Below, piece by piece: positions 22,530 through 34,200 of a stretch of 64,000 nucleotides of DNA. Below the pieces are notes generated by a model. The model made no database searches. It was given only the letters and a program-made list of their open reading frames with translations, and was not told where the DNA came from. Within the stretch, counting starts at the first letter, position 1. Each line of letters opens with the position of its first letter. The DNA comes from Ryuthela nishihirai (lineage: Eukaryota > Arthropoda > Arachnida > Araneae > Heptathelidae): NCBI GenBank assembly GCA_038380435.1, contig JAWZYU010000009.1, forward strand, positions 66,493,901 through 66,557,900, written 5' to 3'. The translations under genes were made by a program, and so were the position numbers.

Positions 22530-24924
22530 ATGATATTGCTACTGACAAATATTTTTTAAAATATTTTTTTAAAGTAAACTAAAAAAATTCGCTTAAACGT
22601 TGAAGATTTAACGATTAACTAAAGTTGTTTAGGACATAAAAACGTTGATTTCCTTTTTCCTTCGTTTGTTAAAATGATGGAAAGATTCACTAAATTAAAA
22701 AACTTTTCTCAGTACTATAGCTGGAAAGCTACTTTCATTTCAAATTGAAACATTTGTTAACCACGGATGAGAAAAGCATTTTCTTGCTATTATCTGAATG
22801 ATGAGCAGCATCGCTTTGCAGTCCCCAAGAGATCTCTATTGCTCTTGGATGACTTTGAATTGTGATACCTGCTAACTCTTCCAAAAAAATAGAAAAAAAC
22901 CCTTTAGATGAATTCATTTTCAGCATAATTTTATACTTATGTGCTTAAAACTTATTCTTTTTCAGTTTTTTTAGAACAGAGTGACTAAAATCAAGAAAAA
23001 AAAAGACTGAACACTCTCCTGTGCTGCATAGGGTTGATCTTAATCCTACCTTTCCATACCCTTTATTCTTGCGAAACGCGGTTTTACCCTTCACGGCGAT
23101 CTTCAGGAATCTAACTCCCATTATGGGTGAAGATCTAATATACTTTTATAAATATAGTAGCTTTGTGATGTAATCAGTTTGTTCAAAATACCTTAGAAAC
23201 TTACTTTTTTGATAATAACAACTTCATATCTTTCTTATAATAGCTGAAAAGGTGATTATAACTTTCATATAATAACAATCCTTTCAGTTGTTGGGCAAGT
23301 GTCACAATCAAGTCCGACATCTCTCGGATTTAAACTCGGGCTTATTTCCAATAAGTAATAATCATTTACAAATTTTTCCTTTTAAGGGAGAAATAAAGTA
23401 TGGTGGTAAATTTCCTGTCTCCTGTGACACTCTCCATTTGAGAAGCTGTCATATAATACATAACTCGTTACTTTCGGCCCTCGTGTTTGAAGGATATAAT
23501 AGAACTATTGTTTACACCGTTCACCACTTTTGTTTGGGGGATAGAAAAAGGGTAAATGTTTATAATTTGCAGCATTCTTCATGTCATAAGCTTTCATTTA
23601 GTACATAATTGTTGCAATTGGTCAATGGGTTGATTAGATATGGGGTTGGCGATTGGACAACTGCTTGATATGTATATACCACCGTTTTGACAGACACAAA
23701 CCGACAAACGAAGAGCGAAAAGCAATAGGAAAATAAGCAAAAGCTAATCCAAAACAAAGTGCTATATAATTCGATTCCTATTTGCTATCCAAACTGTAGC
23801 AATGTAAACAATAGTCAAAATTAATTAACTTATTGACTTGTGCATTCATTACCAAATTATACAGCAGCTTCGAAATGATGTGGCAATTGAATGAGTTCTT
23901 GCTATAAATTAAATTTTTCTTCAGATAATGATCAGCAGATATTTTTACTTTTATGAGAGGAAACGAATTGCACACGAAAATTTTGTATGCGATTTGTTTT
24001 GTTCTGCAATGTGTATTATTAGTTTGGAAATTTTCCTATTAATGTAACTGAATAAGGCACTGAAAAATCTTTTAGTATTCATAAAATGCAAATATGGTAA
24101 CCAACGTTTGCTATAAAATTTGTGATTTCTTTTCCCGATTCTAACTATCGCTGACATCTAAAAGAAGTCTATTAAAGTAACGGAGAGCAAATTGCATTAT
24201 CCAGATGAAATTATTTTGCTGAATTAAGAGTGAAACTGAAGGAAAACACCGAAGCTCAGAAACATCTTCATGACCCCGTGAAACTAATCAAAGTTGAAAA
24301 GAAAATGAAGCTTTTATTTTCTTGTGGGGCGTTCTGGAATGCAGCAGGTTTATGAGGAACAAAACTGAGACAGGTTTCCTAACAAATGACATTCATTCTT
24401 CAAAACTAAGAGAATTTATGCACAGTGATGATATCTGCTGTCTAATGTATTCCCAGAACCAAACTTTTAAACAGTTGCAAATAGTCTTTCTCCTTTGCGT
24501 GGCTGTGGTTTCAAAAGTTTATAATTAAAACAAAGGTACAGCTGCCCATTTATTTCCACAATTCGCACATGTGTTTATAAGAATAAATGCTTCGTAGAGT
24601 TAGTAAACTTGTTGCATTTTTCTGGTTCGTAATTCATTAGCTTGTATTATTTCGCAAAAGTTACAGAAATTCATTTAGTTTTTAGTTGGACATAAACGTG
24701 GTTTGTATGCCTCGCATACGAAATGAATAAAATTTATTATCTCAAAAGTTGAATCTATTCGTTGACAGGAAACAGTTATAAGAATTTATCTCAAGAGTTA
24801 ATTTAAAAGAAAATAATAACTTTAAATATATAAAAAAAAAGGAAGGTGATATTTCCCTACACAAAGGACGGATATGTTAGGTTTGTTTTCTCATACAACA
24901 TAAAAACCCTTACATAAGTACATG
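22530..24924. other. Intergenic, nothing recognised
   Basis: AT-rich. The plus ORF at 23288-23608 (106 codons, starting at a non-ATG codon) is the longest, but it shows no family motif and no splice context. No repeats stand out. Confidence 0.35.
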
Positions 24925-24970
24925 CCTCTCTGGTCGTAGCAGTCAGTCACGCTAACTACTAGGCCAGATA
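24925..24970 (-). mobile_element. SINE family 1, small head fragment
   Basis: 'cacgctaactactaggccag' matches the reversed A-box region of family 1 (cgcgctaaccactcggcc). No body is attached. Confidence 0.35.
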
Positions 24971-26790
24971 GGGTCAATATTGAATTGCTTCTCTGAAATA
25001 AGAGCATTTTCACGAGCTCGTATAGTAAGTTTTTAATTTTTTTTGCCAATTTTTAAGATAATAATTTGAGATTTGTGACCTTGATGTTAAATATTCCTGC
25101 TCCTATAGTTCTAAACACTGAACGAATATTGTTCTAAATTAAGATTTGGATAGATTTGATTTAGATCTTAAATTTGTCTTCAATCCAATTTACCATAAAA
25201 TTTTTATTTCGTAGCTAGCACGTTGTATGAGGTTGTCTTTCCTTTAATAAAATGTCTTAGATTCTGTCCACTATATATACGTTAGAGGACTATTGTTCGC
25301 TATCGTGTATGACAGTCATAATTTTCTAACTGTAATTTGAGCACACAGTATTTTCTGATAGTCTTTGGCAGAGCTTAAAGGTCAGCACTGAAGGCCTGGA
25401 AACTATAATACATTTCCTCATGAGTAAAACAGATAAAAATAATCTTTTAATCCCCAAAGAAAGTTAAACGTGGAGAACCCGGATTTCGTGAAACGAGTCC
25501 ACCAATTTATCTCCTAGAAAAACATTTCTACATAAAGAAATTCAAGCAAAACTAAGTTAAATCTGCATCATAATACTGGTTGTTTCGAAGGGAGCCTGTC
25601 TTCATTTTGACTTACGGAGGTTTGACTTATACAAGTTTACTTCAAAATTCTTCAATGCATGAGATTACTTTAAAAGTCTTGAGAGGACAACAATAATAAA
25701 ATATTACATCTATTGTGGCTGTGAATTGCATGGCTTCTTGGGTGAATTTGTCTTATTTTTTCTGTCATGAGGCATCTCGTAATAATAATTTAGATTTCGT
25801 AATATAATTCTCGTCCCTGAATGACTTCATTCTCCGTAAGGGTTAGTCTCTGACAGAAGGACAGACAGTCAGAAAATAGTTATTAAGCCTCTCTTTGACG
25901 GGCACTTCGATGTCGTCTGTCTTGTTCTTCTCCTACAACCATCTGATTAGACAGCTCCTCATTCGCTAGTGTTATCCAACGCCTATTTGATAGCTTGTGC
26001 ACATCGCCGAATTCCTTCAAGTCCACCGCCTGTGTCGCATCATGGATCATGACCAGGACTTTGTTATTATCGGCCAGGAATCCAAAGAAGTTACTCAATG
26101 AATCACTTTTGCTTCAGGATTCTTTGATGCATTAATAGCTCCATGATGTTGTAAAACTGATAAAAGTCTTTGATCGACTGCTTCTGAACTTTATTAGTTT
26201 TAATCTGCTACTGAGAAGTGCGTTTCCAAGAGTAGACCTTAAGATCACAATAACGCCCTGATTCATTCAAGGGTTACAGAAGCATTGTGGTTTGGAGGAA
26301 GAAACACAATTTGCACGTTGAAATTAATTTTTGAAGCGATCGGAGGTTCCTTAAGTGGCCAAGGCAACGATAGCATAGTAACATTAATGATTTGGTTCGA
26401 AACAATTTTGCAAACAATTTTAATTGTGAAACAAACAATTTTGTAACTGTGCACAACTAAGAAAAAATTGTTGACGAACCAGTAGGAACTCGTCCATCGT
26501 AATACAAGACTTTTTTTAATACTTTTATATGTAATACATAATATATCAATACATCACAATACAATACAAACACAATGCAAAATACATATACAGTATAAAT
26601 ACAATAAAACAACTGATAAAAGAAAGAAACCAGAATTTTGGTCATAAATATTTTGAGCCAAGGAGTTTTACAACCCGACCAGGTTCAAAAGCATTGCATA
26701 ATTGAATAAGCAATAGCAACAGATAATCGGCTAGCACTATTTTAAAATCAAAATATAATATGCTAAGTTGTATGAATTGTAATATTCCAA
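24971..26790. other. Intergenic; possible foldback-MITE remnant at 25030-25215
   Basis: Around 25100-25210 the sequence ('actgaacgaatattgttc', 'aagatttggatagatttga') resembles the interior of the foldback MITE at 314-713. The minus ORF at 25883-26098 (71 codons) is unrecognised. The 26457-26790 part adjoins the LINE relic and may include its 3' non-coding end. Confidence 0.35.
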
Positions 26791-27650
26791 GCTAATTGAA
26801 TCTCAGAAAAATTACAATATTTTCAATGTTTAACAAAAAATCTCTAATTTGTTGCTTAAAACTTCGCAAATTAGTTTCATTTTTTTTGCTGTTTTCTAAA
26901 AAATTATAAATCCTTGGTACAAGGAAAACTAAATGTGTTTTCAAAATATTTTTAGGAGGTAGAGGCACTATACACTGATTATTTCTTTTCGTGTTGTATG
27001 GACGCTTTACACTATCTAGCCAATCATGGTTCGCATGTACAAACAGGATAATTTCAAAAGTATCAATTTGTCGTATATTATAAAAGTGAATTAATTTCAG
27101 GGATGTAATATATTTGTAACTTTTCACATTGAATATAAGCTTATATATTTTCTTATGAATATTGCTTAGATTTACTAGGTTTGTCTCATAGTCTCCCCCC
27201 AACAACAAATCCCATATTGTATACTTGAATAACGCCAACAAAAATATAAAGAGCGAAGAAAAGAACTTGTAACAATATTTTTTAAATAATGAAACTTATA
27301 TAACGTGTATCTCAATCAAGTTGTAAGTGTCTGAGCATGCACCTTCCATTTTAAGTTAGTTTCTATGATTGCACCTAAACATTTATAACTTTTTACTCCC
27401 TCTATTACAGTACAGTTACAAACTTGTGTTAAATTACAATTGAATTTATACTTGATTTCAAAGTAAGTGTTACATTCATACAACTCAAAAAATATATATT
27501 TAGTTTTTTGAACATTTAAACATAAGTTATTTCTTTTAAACCAATTTCTTATTTTATTAAAATCAAACTCAGTTTTTTTTAATTCATTTAAGTTGACTTC
27601 AGTATATACAACTGCAGCATCATCTGCAAAACATGTTAGTGATCTATACC
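26791..27650 (-). pseudogene. LINE reverse transcriptase relic (FADD to C-terminus)
   Basis: On the minus strand translation runs YRSLTCFADDAAVV (FADD, 27630-27619), then WFKRNNLCLNVQKTKY, then YKCLGAIIETNLKWKVHAQ, and on to a 149-codon open stretch (27241-26792) containing RPYNTKRNN and a helical end. This matches the order of palm, thumb and C-terminal parts of Jockey/CR1-type non-LTR retrotransposons. FADD holds the two catalytic Asp residues, which are kept. Stops lie between the blocks. Everything upstream of the FADD motif is lost at about 27650, where a hAT-like end begins. A PHD-type ORF1 fragment lies upstream on the same strand (28309-28545). Confidence 0.75.
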
Positions 27651-27651
27651 A

Positions 27652-27710
27652 GCGCTATCCAACTAGCGGCCCGCACAAGGTTTTTTTGAGGCCCGCGAAC
27701 AAAATCAAGT
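27652..27710 (+). mobile_element. Possible hAT-type terminal sequence
   Basis: 'cagcgctatccaactagcgg' followed by 'cccgcacaagg' and 'gaggcccgcgaac' looks like the end of non-autonomous hAT elements, which often start CAG and carry two GGCCCGC motifs. The other end and the 8-bp target duplication were not found, so this is tentative. Confidence 0.35.
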
Positions 27711-27792
27711 TTTTACTTCAAATTTTAAGTAAATATTTATAATCCACTTTATAATTTTGTGTCAACTTATATTATTTTACTTGATATGTAAT

Positions 27793-27890
27793 CTTCAACT
27801 TACTCATTCTATTTGCAATTATCATTTCAACTTACTCATTCTATTTGCAATTATTATTGCATTATTTCAACTTATTCGTTCTATTCTTAT
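27793..27890. repeat. Three imperfect copies of a 31-45 bp repeat
   Basis: 'tttcaacttactcattctat' followed by 'ttgcaattat' occurs twice, and a third altered copy ends 'cttattcgttctattctt'. The surrounding 27711-28061 is otherwise AT-rich with nothing recognised. Confidence 0.55.
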
Positions 27891-28061
27891 TGCCCAACAG
27901 CTACGGCCACAATGCTCCCATTAAATTTATTAAAGTTTAGTGCAATTTTAATATTCCTTATTTCACTCATTAATGAATAATTTACACCTTTAATTTTTTT
28001 TATTTCATTTACTAAGAAGCTGTTTATTTGATATTAATCATGAAATCCATCAACTCCAACT

Positions 28062-28267
28062 TTAAATAAATAAAAAATAAATACCCCCTCAAGCAGCTGC
28101 TTGCCACAGAGGTCTGACAGGATCCTGTCAGTTTATATGCCATAGTAGAAGGTCTGAGAGGATGGCAGGACCTCAGCAGAAAAACAACATGCACATCCAT
28201 GCCTTACCCGGGGATCGAACCCAGGTCCCTTACATCAGTAGCCAAGCGCGCTAACCACTCGGCCATG
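28062..28267 (-). mobile_element. SINE family 1, full-length copy
   Basis: Reversed copy of the element at 1273-1480: AT-rich tail at 28062-28082, body with 'aagcagctgcttgcc' and 'ctgaca..tcctgtcag', B box at about 28213 (gggatcgaaccc) and A box ending at 28267 (accactcggcc). Well preserved. Confidence 0.85.
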
Positions 28268-28308
28268 TTTTAGCAGTACCAAAATTTTAGCAGTACCTTT
28301 CTGTTGAG

Positions 28309-28545
28309 TTATGTGTTCCTGATCATTTGTATGTTTTTGGATGCTTCTGTTCCATCCAAAGCATTATTCGCACAAATTAAACACATCCACTTACCCCTTT
28401 GCTCCTTGGATAATTTTCTGAATTTATTTTCACTTATACGCATACATTTAGGGTGAAAAAATTGTTTACATCCAGTTACACAGTATATTCCATCTCTTAC
28501 ATCAAAAATTTCTGCTTCACAGGATTTACACATTAAGTTAGACAT
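28309..28545 (-). CDS. PHD-finger ORF, probable ORF1 fragment of a CR1-like LINE
   Basis: A 78-codon ORF starting at ATG. Residues 6-58 form a complete PHD zinc-finger pattern: C6-x2-C9, C22-x3-C26, H31-x2-C34 and C55-x2-C58, with the usual Trp two residues before the second-last Cys (W53). PHD fingers bind two zinc ions and often read histone tails. They are also known in ORF1 proteins of CR1-like non-LTR retrotransposons. The position, upstream of and on the same strand as the reverse transcriptase relic at 26791-27650 with a SINE in between, fits one broken LINE. It is short for an ORF1 protein and has no visible esterase domain, so it is probably truncated. A small host PHD exon is the alternative. 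Confidence 0.6.
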   Translation of the reverse strand: MSNLMCKSCEAEIFDVRDGIYCVTGCKQFFHPKCMRISENKFRKLSKEQRGKWMCLICANNALDGTEASKNIQMIRNT

Positions 28546-28998
28546 GTCCGTATTTTGTGTGATACAAATTCCTAGATTTTACGCTTGAAACTATTTTTAA
28601 AATGTCTGCCCATATATCACAATAATCTATATTCATTAAATTGCAACATCTATGCCTTTTTTTAGCATCAGTTACTTTACTCAGTGTTCACATAATCTGA
28701 TTTATAACTTACTAAACACTTGCCAACTCTTTCTTACTTGATCTTCATATCACAATTTCATCATTTAGCTTGCCATTTTACTTTTATGTTTTGATTTAAG
28801 TCACATAAAGTAATTGGAAAATAAAAATTCTTATCTAACAAACTAACTTACAGCCACACCTCCTTTTGCCACTGTTGCCACAATCTATCTTCTTTTTGTA
28901 AGCTTTCCAGATAACAGTCAAATTAGGTTCGTGAGAAACCTTTCATGGCTGGAGGCGTTCCCGAATGGTAGATTAATAGAAGATTAAGATCAACATCT
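28546..28998. other. AT-rich sequence upstream of the PHD ORF
   Basis: Could include the 5' region of the same LINE. Nothing recognisable otherwise. Confidence 0.35.
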
Positions 28999-29009
28999 TC
29001 CGAATCATT

Positions 29010-29400
29010 TTGGGGGGGGGGGCGGAGAGTCTTAGTTGGTTTCTCACTAAGCTCGCAATGTGCAGTTCCAGTTAGAGTCCCAACTGAGCTAGAGTTGAGA
29101 TTTATCTCCGTTCCCCTCCTATCCTACCACCAAGAGAATACCAATGGACTTGAAAGAAAGATCGCTGTACGAAGGATGAAGACGTTAAGCTGTGGGCCAT
29201 GTGCAGGGGAGTCTTACTCTGTGTACTTTAAAGAATTCAGAGGATAGCTTTGACGGGAGGCTTCCATCTGTGTTCTAACGGCTCTCCAGTGCATCCCCAT
29301 CCCCTACTAAACTCTGAGCCCTTGGAGATCTTTGTGACGTAGTCATTTATCCCACGGTGTTTAAAAAAGGGAAACTCAGAGGTAAATCAACCCAACCCCA
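29010..29400 (+). mobile_element. SINE family 2, old full-length copy
   Basis: Diverged but collinear with the reference copy over head, body ('gttgagatttatctcc', 'gacgttaagctgtgg', 'tttgacgggaggcttcc') and end (caacccaacccc). Flanked by an 11-bp duplication TCCGAATCATT at 28999-29009 and 29401-29411. Confidence 0.8.
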
Positions 29401-29411
29401 TCCGAATCATT

Positions 29412-30889
29412 GCCACTAAGCAACAGGATGTGACGATCTTTGACCACTTAAAATTCGGACCCTCGCTTCTCTTATCGATAAATGGAACGTTTCAGAAAGG
29501 TAAAACGTTTAAGAAATAACCTGTATGTTCGAATACATATTGAATATTAAGAGTAACTCTCTTTTTGTTTACTGCTTTCAGAACTTCAGGAACGAATCTT
29601 CTGTTGCCAGCATTATCAGTCCTGCCAATGTTCAGCTGCCAATCACTCTCAGCTTAATAATAATTTATTCTATGCCAGGAGGTTATAGTAAAGCCAATGT
29701 ACAGGTAATTCTAGAGAACATGTTCTTCTTTGCCAGTAATGTTAACGCTGTGAAGTTGTCTCTTGAAGTTCTCGAACCATTCAGGGGAAACGAAAAACGC
29801 ATCGGTCGACCCCTAACCTCTCTAAAGTCTTCAAATATTAAATAGATCAAATGCTTTTTCTGCTTTCAAAGCTTACCATAGTGGCATATGGCACTACCTT
29901 ATCTACCGCTCAGACATTTAACATTTTCTCCACTCTCTCAATTATATTACTTTACGCCCATGTTATGTTGTAGTAGGAAAATCAATGGTTACTGCGCAAA
30001 AAATTAATTTTATCATCTTGGTTTAAAATGGTCCCGAAGTGGACTGACGTAACTTTAAGGAATGCATCACTTCACTTTCATATTGAGACGGAATGGATTT
30101 ATGCTGTAATTTTTGACAAGTAGGGTCACTAGCACTAAGCACTTCGATGGCTTAATAATGCTAATAAAATCGCTTCGGTACTTCCATAAAAAATGATAAA
30201 ATGTATTTACCAACTGTGGCAGAGGTGGGCGAAAGAGTGTAGAACAGCAACCTCGTCACTAATTGGTTCGGGCGATAGAAACTCGCGAAGTTTCTCGCTG
30301 AGAGCTGCTAATAATGTAAACAAACCCCACTCGGTTATGTTTACATTGTGAACAAAAACTATACTATTTTTGCTGCTTTCGTTTTTAATTTTTTTGTAGA
30401 CGTTGTTAGAAAAAGGTTTCATCCTAGATGATTTTTTACAAGAGATAACGATTCATATCTGTATTCATAACAATGCTGGTGTGCCCAAATAACAGATTAT
30501 TATTCTTTGTAATGTTTGATTTAGGCTAAACATTCAACTAAGAATGCTTTATTTGCAGAAAGTTAATAAAGTTGGAATAGTAAAATTCGAGGATGAATTT
30601 GCTGAGATGATCCTAAAATATAAACGGGGTATGCGATTGTTTTATTGATATGTTTATAAAGGCATAAAACAGATGTTTTGCTAAGTATCTCATAAAATGT
30701 TTTAACAGAGATAGTAGTGCTTAAGTGTCATGGATTACAAATTTCATCGGGAATCAAGGAAAAAGGTTGAGTTACGGTTAATTTGTGGAACGACTGGAAA
30801 TAGCAATGATAGAGAAAAATAGAGAGATTGTAAAAATCATATTGTTATATATTTTTAGCAAATCGAAAAAAATGCTTGAAGAAAAATTA
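29412..30889. other. Intergenic with a forkhead-like inverted repeat at 30313-30347
   Basis: AATGTAAACA at 30313-30322 and TGTTTACATT at 30338-30347 are perfect inverted copies 15 bases apart; each contains a GTAAACA motif of the kind bound by forkhead factors. The ORF at 29525-29845 (plus, 106 codons) is unrecognised. Confidence 0.35.
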
Positions 30890-31400
30890 AATGACATAGA
30901 AAATTCCATACAAAACTGGAAGATAATTAACTACTTTTGTGTATAAAAACAATCAAATGGAATTAGCGAAAAATTTGAAAAGAAGTGGTTAAATAATGAC
31001 AAGAAAAAATTACTTTTCCAGCTTGCTACCTATCACAGAACTTTATAGACACAAATTATTATTCTACAAAGTGTTGTAAATATAAAGTTCATAATATTAT
31101 TAAACTTTATTGAGCCTGATGTAGAAACAGAATTCATAAAATCTAACTTAAAAAATATCAGAAGCAAATCTCTTGGCATCGATGATATACATATCAATAT
31201 TGTGAAAAGAAGTGTTTTATACAATCCTATTCCTGAAAACTGGTAAAAATAACCTTTTTACATATAAAATCAGATAATAAAGTCGCAGTTAGATATTGAT
31301 CAATATCCTTGCTGAATGTTTCGGAAAGTTTTCCAAAAACTAATCTCTAAACAAATTTTTTATGGCTCACTGTTGAAGATGAACAATTTAGTCCAGCAAA
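30890..31400 (+). pseudogene. Decayed LINE reverse transcriptase fragment
   Basis: Plus-strand pieces in more than one frame give SNLKNIRSKSLGIDDIHINI (fingers motif, usually K-S-x-G-x-D-x-I), then NPIPENW, SISLLN and FQKLISKQIFYGS, the expected order at the start of a Jockey/CR1-type RT domain. Stops and frameshifts are frequent, and the FADD part is missing. An old fragment, distinct from the RTE-like copies. Confidence 0.6.
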
Positions 31401-32327
31401 TCAGCTTAATTTTCTGCTGTTGATTTGTATTATTATCTGTCATTGTAATAATCTGCACATAACCATTAATTTATGAATAACCAGTCAATTAATCAATGAA
31501 GCGTTATTCTTCACAATTAAATATACATTATTTTGTTCCATAAACAACTCGGAAAGTAAACGTTTGTGGGTTGTTATAAACGTTCAAATAAAAAGTGGAT
31601 AACCCTTATATTTTGGTAATGACTGAAAGATCATTGCGTTTTCTCATAGAAGGACCTCATCGTATATATAAAAAGAATTGCCCAACACTAGAATCATGTC
31701 CAGCAGCCTCGGTGGGCCTGTGATATTGCATGCCTAAATCTAGGAAAAAATAAGGGGGCAAGTGACGCAATCGAGAAGGAAGAAACTAAAAGGGAGGGGA
31801 AACGCCTAGATTTCCATTGTAGTATAACATTTTCCCCTCCTTTTAAAGATTTTTAAAAATTTCTTAAAAATGCTTGAAATATGTGCTACTTTGATAATTT
31901 ATTCCGTCTATTACCATTACTAGTATTCTCAAAGAGGAGAGAGCATGCCTCTCTCCCTCCTAGATCCGGCCATGACTAACTGCCAGGATCTGTGTTTCGG
32001 GATGGTATGATAGTTTGTTCTGTCATTTACGTTGGAATTATCCTTCAACTTATATTTGGTCAATTCTTTATATATGTCAAAAATAGCATGTTCTCACTTT
32101 GGGACATAAAGCACAACTAATTTTAAGTCCCTTCATCCCAGTTTTTAAAAAAAATGCTGAATCAAAAATATCGACGTGAACCTAATAGACGTTGAGAGAA
32201 TTCCAGTGAGACTCCGAATGGAAGGGTTCTAAGTTGATCAACTGTTTATTCGGTTTCAGTGGCAGAAGGAATAACCCCATTCGATACTTACAAGCCTATG
32301 AAGGAGTGATAATTATAACGTGAAAAA
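31401..32327. other. Intergenic, nothing recognised
   Basis: AT-rich sequence with no repeat or coding signal that I can identify. Confidence 0.35.
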
Positions 32328-32718
32328 GGAATGGCTCTCCTGAACAACACGGCTTAACATCCCATCCGACGAACGGCGGTCTTTCCAAATCCGACAGTGC
32401 CACCGTTCTCAACGAGGGCAGGTGGGGCTTAGGCGGAAATTGAACACTGGCAGAGTTTGGACTCGAACCGCGGAACTGCAGATTACGAGTTTGGCGTGCT
32501 ACCGACCGAGTCAAACCCACTCCTGAAGGCGAATGATGGGTTGGATTGTTTTACCCCTGATCGGCACATTTTTTGATCTAAATGGTCAGGTCACAATACA
32601 ATGGTCTAAATGGTCAGGTCACAAGGACCCCGAAGGCTCAGAGAAGGTTGGAGATGTGGACCAACCGGAGAGCTTTTGGGAGACGGATGGTAACCTCTCG
32701 TTAAGGCCTCCACCGTGT
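32328..32718 (-). mobile_element. SINE family 2 in permuted order
   Basis: 32328-32522 is the 5' half of a minus-strand copy (from 'atggctctcc' to the tRNA-like head), and 32536-32718 is a 3' half (from 'gggttggattgttttacc' to 'cgttaaggcctccaccgtg'). In a normal minus-strand copy the 3' half comes first. The two halves break at nearly the same internal place. The 3' half also has a local duplication of 'taaatggtcaggtcacaa'. Either two tandem copies lost their outer halves or one was rearranged. Confidence 0.7.
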
Positions 32719-33144
32719 GTTGTGAATAATGGAATGATGTTCTCGAATAACTTGTATGCTGATAGCTCTTATTAATCCAAGAGCATCTAAGCTCATGTAG
32801 GCTAAATGAGCTGAGGTTAATAATGCTCTTGGGTTAATAAGAATAATTACATTATAATATATTAAAGATACTCTTGGGTTAATAAGAGTATTACAAATAT
32901 GTGATGAATGTATGTATGTATGTAACATTATTATTTTAATAAACTAACGATGAAGCGTTTGAAAAAAAACGACAATTCAATGACATCGATGTGTCTTTTT
33001 AATTATTAAAATTTGCTAACTTTGTAGTGCTGCGACAGAGTAAACCCAGTACTAGATGTGCCACAGAATGAAAAAGTCTTAAGAACCACTTTTACCAGTG
33101 GTTAATTATTAAACTACTGTTATTATTGCTTGGACACTCTATAT
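32719..33144. other. Intergenic with small repeats
   Basis: 'ctcttgggttaataag' occurs twice (about 32836 and 32871) and a (TATG)n microsatellite is at about 32909. No gene. Confidence 0.4.
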
Positions 33145-33419
33145 CAGTGTTTTTTCAACATTTTTCGTTTTGTGACACACTTCTGAAAGAGTCCATTTAC
33201 CGCGACACACCTATGGTAAAAAGTCATATTTTTGTTTTACATGTCTTAAAATTCAATTCATTTAAACAAAAAAAAAAACACGGATATTAAACTCAACATT
33301 CGACAAAAAAAATCTACTTAAGTAGATATGTATCATTATTCTTTTTATTAATTTTTCGCGACACACCTGGGCTTTAGGCTCTATACATCGGTTGGGTACC
33401 ACTTTTCTGTATAAAGGTT
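33145..33419. mobile_element. Possible non-autonomous hAT-like element
   Basis: Starts CAGTGTTTTTTCAACA and ends 'ggttgggtaccacttttctg'; internal 'gtgacacac' and 'cgcgacacacct' motifs appear near both ends, typical of some hAT-derived MITEs. The terminal repeats are imperfect and the flanking 8-mers do not match, so the ends are uncertain. Confidence 0.4.
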
Positions 33420-33779
33420 AAGACTTTTCAGATCCCTTTTGAAGAAATATTTTCGTTGGATTTCTGTGGGAACGAAGCGGCGCTTGTATCCTTCTTCCGT
33501 TGTGCTATGGTCCATACCAAAGGTCTTCTGATCATTTACGCCAGTTCTTTTATGATCGGGCCGAAGCTGCCTAAGAAGGAGAGATTTAATATTTTGATAT
33601 TCATTATCGCACTAACAAAGGCTCTTACCTTTTCTCTATGCACGTACAAACGCACGAACGCATTCACCTTTCAAAGCTCAACCAACCAACAAACTCCATT
33701 TCAAGCCGACGCTTTTATTCCGTATTGGAAATTCATAATACCCACCAACCTCGGGTAATTCCCGAAAGATTTTTATTTC
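33420..33779. other. Upstream shoulder of the second CpG-dense island
   Basis: A 100-codon plus ORF (33456-33758) starts here but has no recognised domain. Confidence 0.3.
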
Positions 33780-34200
33780 CCCTTCTCTTTCTTCGCGAGC
33801 TGCGAGAGTTGCCGGATCCTTTCATCGAGAGAACCGCTCACCGAAGAACACGCAAAAAGCCGTTATCTCTATTCGTAGAGGTGCCGCACGGCAAATGAAA
33901 TGAAGCGGTCAATGGCAAACTCACAAAAGGCTGTGCGCTCGGCCTCCCCGAGATATCAGTCACGGACTGACAAGGAGCGACACTTCTGCGGGAAGAGAAC
34001 TGGCTTTCGCGTGGCAGGCACCACGTCGCAGCACTCTCCACGCGGCTCGACGTCGAACATTAGCAGTGAACCGTTATTATCGGACACTTTCTTACGTCTA
34101 TTACCCGAGACTCTCGGTGTTTTCCATCCGACTAGCTCCGGTTTCCGTTTAGAGTTGCCGGCACGTGAAGCAGAAGAGTCCCCCACTCATTCAACAGATG
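33780..34200. other. CpG-dense island, candidate promoter or exon
   Basis: CG dinucleotides occur roughly every 10-15 bases, in sharp contrast to the flanks. Overlapping frames are open on both strands (plus 33638-33898 and 33900-34358; minus 33838-34041 and 33956-34186), as is common in CpG-rich DNA. The 152-codon plus frame is rich in Ser/Arg/Pro and is not recognised. A pyrimidine-rich tract follows at 34237-34330. It may mark the promoter or 5' exon of a host gene extending outside the window. Confidence 0.4.

Noticed and set aside
25883..26098. 71-codon minus ORF with a plausible-looking peptide (DATQAVDLKEFGDV)
   Set aside because: No family was recognised, and no extension or splice context was found; not enough to call a gene.
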